11,004 bases of DNA, taken from positions 1 through 11,004 of the forward strand of contig CAINXK010000315.1 in the NCBI GenBank assembly GCA_903854805.1, in the 5' to 3' direction. Source of the stretch: an uncultured Anaerolineae bacterium. Lineage in GTDB: Bacteria; Chloroflexota; Anaerolineae; Anaerolineales; Villigracilaceae. The notes beneath the pieces were generated by a model. That model did not search any database, was not told where the DNA came from, and saw only the letters and a program-made list of their open reading frames with translations. Positions 1-5,977 of this stretch are shown here, piece after piece (positions within the stretch are counted from its first letter, which is position 1; each line of letters starts with the position of its first letter). A program made the translations under genes and the position numbers.

Positions 1-25
1 CAATACCTTCGCCACTTAGGCTGAA
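1..25. repeat. IS left terminal inverted repeat
   Basis: Two blocks (1-14 and 17-25) are reverse-complementary to the right IS end: 14 of 14 bases in the outer block and 9 of 9 in the inner block, with unequal 2- and 4-base spacers. This is the expected transposase binding and cleavage end. The repeat may extend left of the window. Confidence 0.85.
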
Positions 26-1353
26 GAAACTGGTGTTTTCGAGATATGAATGCTGCCCAAAGTGGCTATATTGCTGAAAAGCTGGGCAACTAAAATATCA
101 TTGGGTTTTTGCGGAAGTATTTTTAGCAACTCAGTGGCATATCTACATCCTCGGTAATAAGATTTGAGGTCTAGCACCCCAAAATCAGGATCGGTTTGTC
201 GAAAATCGCGCATTAATAATTGAGACAGATTGACCATGAACAAAGATAAGTTGGCGGCATTGGTCACGGCAGTCTCGTTGACATTCATGAAATCCTCTAA
301 CCCCCAGAACTGTTTCGCGTCCCGAAAATTAAACTCGATTTGGAACCTCAAAGAGTAATAATCGACCAAATTCTCGCAAGACAGTTCGAGATCACTGCTG
401 AACAGAATGACGTGTCCCCAGGACAGGGTGGCGAGGTTCGTTTTGACGAGGATGACCACATTGAGCGGCACAGGGAAATCCTCGTGTAAAAGCTGCGCCT
501 GGAAAGTGCAAGTCTGAAAGCCATCTTTCACCGTAGTAGACTTAAGGTATTTCTCCGGGATGTGGGCATAGTCCACTCGTTTTCCATATTTGCACTTATG
601 CCCCACCCCATCCCACGGAAAGCACAGAGCCGCGTCCCAGCGCAGCTTGGAGATCAGGTGCAATCCGCATTGCCGCACCATTTGAAAAGCAGGATAGTTC
701 CCAAAATGACCATCCATGGCCAGGTAAACTGGGTGGAGCAAAGCACCCATCCTCAAAAGCAGCGCTTTGAGCATCTTTTGGATCCGCAACAACTCTGGAT
801 TGAGTATGACTTCCGATTTTTCTTTGTTCTTGCTGCCTTTGGGCCGTCCCCGTTTGCGTTTCGGCTCGGCGGATTTAATTTTTTTTGCCTCTTTCTTGGC
901 TTTGCAGGCGGCTTTTTCTTCTACGCTGCGTACCGTTTGCTCAACGCATACCGGATACGAACGCCGTTGGCTGACGCTGACCAACGAGACCACAAAGAAG
1001 GACAGGCTCGGGATCACCTGCTGCTGCAACCCGGAGAAAAAGTGATCCAGCCCGTAAGTCTTCTTCCCTGCTTTGCTGATTACGCTTTCATCCCCTGCCA
1101 GGATGTAGACATCTTCTTTCCGCATCAGGTGCTGGCTAAAGAACTGCCAGAACACTTGCGCCCACGGGATCGCCGTATTGTAAAAGCGCTGGATGGTTCG
1201 GTAACTGCCGCCGTCTTCAGCCCAGCGCGAAAGTCCCAACATGGTCACCCGCCCGGTCATGGCGAGCATGGCAAGGATCACCCGGCTCATTTGGCGCAGA
1301 GTTGCTTTCGATAAACTGTCTTCGATGGGTTGTAATAGTGCTAAAATGTCCAT
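16..1353 (-). CDS. IS4-family DDE transposase
   Basis: This 445-residue protein should cut and join the IS ends. The RNase H-like catalytic residues appear intact: D88 in AGDES, D214 in AMDGHFGN, and E340 in a perfect IS4 signature Y333-x2-R336-x3-E340-x6-K347. The N-terminal ~80 residues are helical and probably bind DNA. Between the first and second Asp lies a lysine-rich stretch (about 150-182) containing RGRPKGSKNK at 168-177, an AT-hook core (G169-R170-P171) likely to grip AT-rich minor groove. The ATG at 1351-1353 is preceded only by a weak AGAAG Shine-Dalgarno-like sequence, which lies in one arm of an inverted repeat in the leader, so translation may be limited. The TAA stop overlaps the left terminal repeat. 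No frameshift is seen, so the element may be active. The assignment to IS4 as opposed to IS701-like subgroups was not tested. Confidence 0.9.
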   Translation of the reverse strand: MDILALLQPIEDSLSKATLRQMSRVILAMLAMTGRVTMLGLSRWAEDGGSYRTIQRFYNTAIPWAQVFWQFFSQHLMRKEDVYILAGDESVISKAGKKTYGLDHFFSGLQQQVIPSLSFFVVSLVSVSQRRSYPVCVEQTVRSVEEKAACKAKKEAKKIKSAEPKRKRGRPKGSKNKEKSEVILNPELLRIQKMLKALLLRMGALLHPVYLAMDGHFGNYPAFQMVRQCGLHLISKLRWDAALCFPWDGVGHKCKYGKRVDYAHIPEKYLKSTTVKDGFQTCTFQAQLLHEDFPVPLNVVILVKTNLATLSWGHVILFSSDLELSCENLVDYYSLRFQIEFNFRDAKQFWGLEDFMNVNETAVTNAANLSLFMVNLSQLLMRDFRQTDPDFGVLDLKSYYRGCRYATELLKILPQKPNDILVAQLFSNIATLGSIHISKTPVSSA

Positions 1354-1355
1354 TG

Positions 1356-1416
1356 TGGGCTTCTTGTGGTGCGAGTTTTTTGTCTTGGTGGACTAAAACT
1401 TTACTACAGAAGCCCA
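1356..1416 (-). promoter_or_regulatory. Leader inverted repeat masking transposase ribosome site
   Basis: In the transposase mRNA, TGGGCTTCT (1416 down to 1408) can pair perfectly with AGAAGCCCA (1364 down to 1356), two bases before the ATG. Beyond a one-base bulge, GTAGT and ACCAC extend the stem with 4 of 5 pairs. The 3' arm contains the only Shine-Dalgarno-like bases. By analogy with IS10 and IS50, transcripts entering from outside the element could fold this way and stay poorly translated. That role is inferred and no promoter was confidently located. Confidence 0.45.
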
Positions 1417-1421
1417 TTTAT

Positions 1422-1448
1422 TTCAGCCTATTTTTGGCGAAGGTATTG
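1422..1448. repeat. IS right terminal inverted repeat
   Basis: Mirror of the left end: TTCAGCCTA at 1422-1430, then TGGCGAAGGTATTG at 1435-1448. It marks the junction between the IS and the flanking DNA. The flanking reading frame (to 1723) runs through this repeat without a stop. Confidence 0.85.
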
Positions 1449-1723
1449 TTAAAGATAAACTGATTTCCACGTCGAAAGAACAGTTAATGGAAATCCTTAT
1501 TAACCGAGTGGAACTGTTGCAGAAGGTGATCGCAGACGGTCTGAGTGCAGACACCAGCCCGATGCAACGCCTAGCGATCTACCGGGAAATGGAAAGCATG
1601 CTCGATCGGTTGGCTGTTTTCCTGCGCTTAGGGTCGACACCTAACTCGGAAGCTGCCCTGGAGGTGCTAGGTGGTCCGGACCTTGTGCAGGGCGTATCGC
1701 GATTCAGCAGCGCAGGTCAATAG
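1449..1723 (+). pseudogene. 3' remnant of a gene interrupted by the IS (unrecognised)
   Basis: The first ATG in this frame is at 1487 and would give a 78-residue protein. However, the frame has no stop upstream until 1394-1396, inside the IS, and the residues encoded just before that ATG (KDKLISTSKEQL, 1451-1486) continue the same polar, helix-forming character. The ATG at 1487 has no convincing Shine-Dalgarno sequence. The simplest reading is that the IS landed in a longer gene whose start lies left of the window. The protein looks like amphipathic helices (for example EILINRVELLQKVI and YREMESMLDRLAVFLRLG) and matches no family I recognise. It has no evident catalytic motif or membrane segment. 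It is transcribed towards the defence operon. It could instead be an independent small gene starting at 1487. Confidence 0.45.
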
Positions 1724-1841
1724 AATGACATTGGACATTTACGGACACTTTTGCTGCGGAAATTTGGAAAAAAAAAGGGGGGGGGTCGGTTTTCGAAAAT
1801 GGCTATACGCATTAAATTGAGCTATCTTAACCCTGGCAAAT
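1724..1841. other. Convergent intergenic gap, no clear terminator
   Basis: This 118-base stretch separates the 3' ends of the plus-strand remnant and the minus-strand operon. It contains GGACA repeats (1733-1757), a double homopolymer A9 then G9 (1768-1785) and the perfect palindrome TTTTCGAAAA (1790-1799). I searched by eye for a GC stem followed by a T run on either strand and found none. On the minus strand the C9-T9 tract has no complementary G-rich partner, so it is not a standard intrinsic terminator. Confidence 0.6.
1768..1785. repeat. A9-G9 double homopolymer tract
   Basis: Nine A residues (1768-1776) run directly into nine G residues (1777-1785). Such tracts slip readily in replication and in sequencing. 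The tract lies downstream of both flanking genes, so length changes would not alter a reading frame I can see. Confidence 0.8.
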
Positions 1842-2597
1842 TTAGCCTACTATAACATCAACCCAGAAGCAGGGATGGTCAGAAATCTCAAGCTCATCAA
1901 CGACAGCCTCCTTGACTTGAGAAATGCATGCCTTCCATTTTCGTGATGTCGGCAAGCGCAGGCAGATGTGATCAACATTGGCAATATGTTTATCTTGGTA
2001 AATATGGGGTGCATTCTCCTCACTCGTACAGCATTTGAGATCGAATGCTTTCAGTGTTGTGTTTAACGTACCACTGAGGTCCTTTGAGGTGTAATGACTT
2101 CCGGTCATCAGCTGATCTTGGTTGAAATCCCCTGCAACGCACAATCCTTCTGTTACTCTGTTGCCAGCAAGAGTCTCCCAGTCCTTTTTCTGTTCCTCAA
2201 TCGCCGCGTTGAAAGCCTCCCCACCCATGCCAAGATGGTTTCCCCACTTACTTCCTTTCCAGGGTAGCACTGTCCCGTATACTGTGAATTTCATCCCATC
2301 GATATCAAACCAAGCGCAGGCAGTGCGGGTTGGGTCATGAAGGTCGTTTTTAGCTTCTCCCCCACAACTTTTGTCTGCCCAGATCGCTGTCCAGCGTTCG
2401 TTTTCTGCAAGATCATTCGCCGGGCGTGAAATTGCCAATTGTTTCAGATGCCCTCCAGGATGAAAGTCGGTTCGCACCTCGGTGAAGATCCAGATGTGTG
2501 CACCCACAGCTTCGATAATTTTCTGCATCGGCTCGTTGAATTTGCCATTCGGTGAACGGCGCTTCAGGTTCCAGGTTGCAATGCGGATTGTTTCCAT
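1842..2597 (-). CDS. EEP (endonuclease/exonuclease/phosphatase) family nuclease
   Basis: This is a predicted Mg-dependent phosphodiesterase of the DNase I/exonuclease III fold, 251 residues from the chosen start. The active-site set is complete by eye: N10 in ATWNL, E40 in IWIFTEV, Y107 in VYGT, D157 and N159 in AGDFN, D209-H210 in NVDHI, and D240-H241 in SDH. Family members cut DNA or RNA or remove phosphates, so the substrate cannot be told from sequence. I chose ATG 2595-2597 because AAGGAG sits 7 bases upstream and the next codons open the first beta strand (METIRIATWN). An upstream in-frame TTG at 2613-2615 would add only six residues and has less support. The gene begins 4 bases after the ATPase stop, which implies translational coupling. 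There is no signal peptide or membrane segment. GC is lower than in the ATPase (25 of 60 at 2041-2100), which hints at separate acquisition. Confidence 0.88.
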   Translation of the reverse strand: METIRIATWNLKRRSPNGKFNEPMQKIIEAVGAHIWIFTEVRTDFHPGGHLKQLAISRPANDLAENERWTAIWADKSCGGEAKNDLHDPTRTACAWFDIDGMKFTVYGTVLPWKGSKWGNHLGMGGEAFNAAIEEQKKDWETLAGNRVTEGLCVAGDFNQDQLMTGSHYTSKDLSGTLNTTLKAFDLKCCTSEENAPHIYQDKHIANVDHICLRLPTSRKWKACISQVKEAVVDELEISDHPCFWVDVIVG

Positions 2598-2601
2598 CTC
2601 A

Positions 2602-5600
2602 TCACTCCTTCTCAAACCCCTGACTGGTGAACTTCAACGTCCGAGCGTTCTCCGTGACCGTCCTAACGACGTTATCTGGCACGCCAGAGGGCACATCGAC
2701 CTCGATCTCGAGGGTGATGGTTACTCTGGCTCCAACTAGACCAGAGAGGTGGGCAATCACTTCTTCAGCGATTTTGCTCGCATCCCGTCCCACTCGCGTG
2801 GTGTCCAAAGTGATTGTGCCGTGGAATCGCTTGGGCTGTACAGGACCAGGCGTTGGGGTTGGGCCGGGTCTGGGGGGAAATGGCCCAGGTCCAGGTGGAG
2901 GTGTCGGGCCAGGAGGGACGGGGCCAGGCACTGGAGGTGGCGGTGGTGGTAGGACTTCTGCATCCAACTGCGCTCGTGCGATATCCCCTTTTACCAGAAG
3001 TGCACTCGATGTCGCGTCAAACAATGAAATCACCTGGCCACAGCGTAAACCCCTGTAGCGCTGCCCAGCCTCATCGTAGCTGTCAGCGATGGCAAAGCCT
3101 TCTTTCTGCCAGGTCAACAACGACACGCCATCCCGCACAGCTTCGAGTAACACAGACGAGTCTTTCAAGCGTGGCAGATAGATGTATTTTGCAAAATCTT
3201 CCGCCAAGGTCTTCACGGCAACGTGGTTGCCACGCCAGAGTGGGATGCGATCCAACTCCATCCGCAGCCGGGTGGCGGCAAATCCGTTTAGCAGCAGCTC
3301 GTCATTTTTCAGCTTCTTGCTGGCGCGCATCGCCAGGGTTTCTTGCCCGCTGAGCCGATTGGCCTGCCATGTGACCGGCGATTGGGGTGTGGCCTGAACT
3401 GGCACAAGCAGCCATTGGTAGGTCTCTGGCAGCCGCGAAGTGACCACCCCATCAGCAGAGGATTTCTGATTTTCGGCCTGCTTGACCTGTTGAGGATCCA
3501 GGTTCAGGGTCTGCTTTTCATCTAAAATCGAGTCCCAGGCCAGGTACTTCCGCGCTGCTTCATCCAGGTCCTGAAGTCGGTTCTTATCAGCCGCCAGGAA
3601 AACCAGGCTGTTCTGAAACAGGCGCGGCGTGTTACCACGGAACTCCAGGATCGCTTTCGCTGCCACTTCAGCGAGGTTGCCCGCATCCCTGGTGTAAGGG
3701 TGATCAGTTCCCAATACCACCAGGCGAGCTTCCTGATCATCAGGCACATCAGCGCCTGTTTGAGGCAAAGGATGGATGCGGTTGAAATCGCCCTTCTGGG
3801 CCAGGTCAGTCCGCAGGCGCCTTTCGAGTTCACGGATCACTCTGTCTGGTTCCCGCTTCAACTGTTCAGTGCGGTCTTCGGCCAGTTTGGTGACGGTGGG
3901 CTGGGTCGAGTACCAGTAACGCTGTCCATCCTGGTAGAGATAGGTTGCCGCCCCAGCCAGACGCCGCAGCGCATCCCCAAAGACCGCTGGAGATTCGCCC
4001 GGCATGACACAACCCAGCTTGACCCGTTTGTCCTCAACCCCTCTGTGGGCAGCCGAGGTGAGGGGCGCAGACCCCATGTATATCGCGCGCGCCACCCGGC
4101 GGCAAGCAGCAAACTTGCCGAGGTTAGGTACCTCACCGTCCATGCGCAAGGGCAACGAACTGGGGCCATCGACATCCTTTTCGATCACCGGCACCCAGTT
4201 ATCCGAGAGATAGCGGGTCAGCTCAAACTGCACGCGTGGATCATCAATCGGGATATTGGCTGGCAAGATAAGAGGATTGCGGTCGCCTTTTTCCCACAGA
4301 CTGTGAATCACTGCCGCCATCAGGCGTAGTACACCTCGTGTGCGCTGGAATTTGACCAGCGTAGACCAATCGTTGTAAAGCCGGTCAAAGATTTCCGGGT
4401 GGATGGGGTAAGCCATCTTCATGCGGTTTTCGTAATCCGCATCCCGGCATTCGGGGGGGAATTCTGCCTGTTGGGTGCGATACAGATCGGCAAAGGAACG
4501 CGCTACCACGTCCCGATCCCTGTATTGAGCATCCTCCGAAAGCGGCTCAAACAAACGCCGACGCACAATCTCAAAACCTTCTTCAGCGCTGGCAGGCCGC
4601 CAGGCAGCCTCAACCCGCCCAACCACGTTGCGCAGCCGGTCGAGGGCTTCACGCCCACGCTGCCCACCCACTTCGGCGTTATCAGCCTGGGTATGCGGTG
4701 ACGATGAGCCGGTAGTGTCCGACGCAGGCAGGCTGATCACCAGCAGGCAGTTATTGACCAGTTTAGCCGACTCGGTCAACACCTGAGCAAAGGTAAACTG
4801 AGTTTCAAAGCCACCTGCGGGCAGATCGCTCTGGTCATGCAGCTGCCGCGCATAGGCCACCCACTCGTCGATCAGGATCAGACAGGGGCCATACTCATTG
4901 AACAGCTCGCGCAGCACATCACCCGGGCTGGTGGCTTTCTCATCATCGGCACGCAGACGCTCGTAAGCTTTGCGGCCCCCCAGCTGCCAGGCCAGTTCAC
5001 CCCATAAGGTGCTTACGCGGGTGCCATCAGGCTTGACTGAAGGATTACCGGGTGAAATTTTATTGCCTACCAGGACAACTCGTCTGGCAATCGGCAGTTG
5101 AGCGGCTTCTCCCAGTGGACCAGTTACGCCAGCCTTCAGAATGGCATCCATTCCGACCAATTCCGTCGGTGAAATGCCGGAGAAGAGGTGATACAACGCC
5201 AACATCGAATGGGTCTTGCCGCCGCCGAAGTTGGTTTGCAGCTGCACCACCGGGTCGCCGCCCTTGCCCGATAGACGGCGCACCGCACCCATCAGCAGGC
5301 CTTTGAGGCTCTCGGTCAGGTAGGTGCGGCGGAAGAACTCGACTGGATCGCGGTATTCGTCGGTCCCCTCACCCAAATGGACCTGCCATAGATCGGCAGC
5401 GAACTCAGCCTGCTGGTAGCGTCCGCTGGCCACATCCTTATGGGGGGTGACCACTTCACGCCAGGGTTTGAGGTGTGAGGTGCTCTCAATCGCAGTGCCC
5501 GCGCTCTTGCGCTTCTCGCCGCGCACCTGTTCGTCAAAGCGCAGGCGCAGCAGTTCCATCTTCATTTTTTCGATCTCATCCGCTTGAGAAGCGGAGATGG

Positions 5601-5964
5601 CGCTGAGCAGTCGTTCGGAGGAATCCAATGCGCGGTAAGCGTCATCCGTTGAGAAGGTATTCTGGTGGGCCCATTGGTTTCGTACCTCGCGCAACTCACT
5701 GACCAGGCTGCGTTCGGCGTGGCCCAACGTATTCCGAAAGACATCATTCCACTGATCCCACATCACCCGCAGCAGCAAAGCTGCATCCATATTGGGAAGC
5801 TCAGCCCCTTCCGGCCAGTTGAGGTCGTGCTGCCAGCCTTCGGTGGCGCGGGTGATCCAATAGCGGCCGTATTTGGCGCTCAGTTCGCGTTCAATAAAAG
5901 GCCGCAGCCCATCGCGTAGCAGTTCGAGGACCTTACCGACCCGTTCATAATTGGTAATTGCCAT
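2602..5964 (-). CDS. DUF499 ATPase with N-terminal Swt1-type HEPN domain
   Basis: This is a 1120-residue P-loop ATPase of the DUF499 (COG1483) type, usually found beside DUF1156 methyltransferases in defence loci and comparable in role to large BREX ATPases. Residues 1-150 match the Swt1-type HEPN fold, with the RX4H motif RNQWAH at 95-100, as in HEPN RNases. Walker A is FGGGKTH (246-252) and Walker B is CLILIDEW (361-368, D366/E367). A likely sensor strand is LLVISLPASD (407-416). A proline/glycine linker (about 1004-1043) precedes a compact C-terminal domain (about 1045-1120, starting near KRFHGTITLD) that is characteristic of the family. ATG 5962-5964 has AGAGGGGA with the GAGGGG core 7 bases upstream, and it follows the methyltransferase stop by 13 bases. 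The protein appears intact and cytoplasmic. ATP hydrolysis is well supported. RNase activity is only suggested by the motif. The role is probably the sensor or switch of the system (inference). Confidence 0.92.
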   Translation of the reverse strand: MAITNYERVGKVLELLRDGLRPFIERELSAKYGRYWITRATEGWQHDLNWPEGAELPNMDAALLLRVMWDQWNDVFRNTLGHAERSLVSELREVRNQWAHQNTFSTDDAYRALDSSERLLSAISASQADEIEKMKMELLRLRFDEQVRGEKRKSAGTAIESTSHLKPWREVVTPHKDVASGRYQQAEFAADLWQVHLGEGTDEYRDPVEFFRRTYLTESLKGLLMGAVRRLSGKGGDPVVQLQTNFGGGKTHSMLALYHLFSGISPTELVGMDAILKAGVTGPLGEAAQLPIARRVVLVGNKISPGNPSVKPDGTRVSTLWGELAWQLGGRKAYERLRADDEKATSPGDVLRELFNEYGPCLILIDEWVAYARQLHDQSDLPAGGFETQFTFAQVLTESAKLVNNCLLVISLPASDTTGSSSPHTQADNAEVGGQRGREALDRLRNVVGRVEAAWRPASAEEGFEIVRRRLFEPLSEDAQYRDRDVVARSFADLYRTQQAEFPPECRDADYENRMKMAYPIHPEIFDRLYNDWSTLVKFQRTRGVLRLMAAVIHSLWEKGDRNPLILPANIPIDDPRVQFELTRYLSDNWVPVIEKDVDGPSSLPLRMDGEVPNLGKFAACRRVARAIYMGSAPLTSAAHRGVEDKRVKLGCVMPGESPAVFGDALRRLAGAATYLYQDGQRYWYSTQPTVTKLAEDRTEQLKREPDRVIRELERRLRTDLAQKGDFNRIHPLPQTGADVPDDQEARLVVLGTDHPYTRDAGNLAEVAAKAILEFRGNTPRLFQNSLVFLAADKNRLQDLDEAARKYLAWDSILDEKQTLNLDPQQVKQAENQKSSADGVVTSRLPETYQWLLVPVQATPQSPVTWQANRLSGQETLAMRASKKLKNDELLLNGFAATRLRMELDRIPLWRGNHVAVKTLAEDFAKYIYLPRLKDSSVLLEAVRDGVSLLTWQKEGFAIADSYDEAGQRYRGLRCGQVISLFDATSSALLVKGDIARAQLDAEVLPPPPPPVPGPVPPGPTPPPGPGPFPPRPGPTPTPGPVQPKRFHGTITLDTTRVGRDASKIAEEVIAHLSGLVGARVTITLEIEVDVPSGVPDNVVRTVTENARTLKFTSQGFEKE
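2605..2610 (-). promoter_or_regulatory. Shine-Dalgarno of the EEP nuclease, inside the ATPase 3' end
   Basis: On the minus strand AAGGAG (2610 to 2605) lies 7 bases before the ATG at 2597. It overlaps the last codons of the ATPase, whose TGA is at 2604-2602. This decides the start over the upstream TTG and ties nuclease translation to the ATPase. Confidence 0.8.
2835..2952 (-). other. Proline/glycine-rich linker in the ATPase
   Basis: About 40 residues (about 1004-1043) are almost only Pro and Gly, with a few Thr and Val. They form a stiff, unfolded spacer between the ATPase body and the C-terminal domain. The plus strand here is very G-rich as a result. Confidence 0.8.
2855..2877 (+). other. 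Potential G-quadruplex
   Basis: Four G runs (2855-2858, 2861-2863, 2866-2868, 2872-2877) separated by loops of 2, 2 and 3 bases meet the classic G3+N1-7 consensus on the plus strand, which is the template strand of the ATPase gene. The composition may simply follow from encoding Pro and Gly. Confidence 0.55.
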
Positions 5965-5977
5965 TTATATTCCCCTC

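Larger units (their letters stand above)
1..1448 (-). mobile_element. IS4-type insertion sequence, apparently complete
   Basis: A transposase gene is bounded by matching inverted termini. Bases 1-14 (CAATACCTTCGCCA) are the exact reverse complement of 1435-1448. A second block, TAGGCTGAA at 17-25, matches its reverse complement at 1422-1430, with a two-base difference in spacing. The length of about 1.45 kb and a single DDE transposase with a Y-(2)-R-(3)-E-(6)-K signature fit the IS4 superfamily. The left end coincides with the window edge, so the exact outer terminus and any target-site duplication cannot be seen. The transposase stop codon (16-18) lies inside the left repeat. The right end abuts a reading frame it seems to have interrupted. 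Confidence 0.88.

Noticed and set aside
562..1314. 250-codon plus-strand open frame antisense to the transposase
   Set aside because: It lies fully inside the transposase gene, has no ribosome site and reads as Pro/His/Phe-rich shadow sequence; the opposite strand has the full DDE set.
1217..1417. 66-codon minus-strand frame overlapping the transposase start
   Set aside because: Different frame from the transposase, covers the leader and first codons, and has no domain.
1790..1799. TTTTCGAAAA as an operon terminator
   Set aside because: The stem is AT-only apart from one CG step and short, and it is not followed by a clean T run on the minus strand.
2627..3353. Gly-rich plus-strand frames opposite the Pro-rich linker
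   Set aside because: The Gly/Arg-rich content is just the complement of Pro/Gly codons; no start signal.
3700..4329. 209-codon plus-strand open frame within the ATPase
   Set aside because: Antisense shadow of a conserved gene with no recognisable domain.
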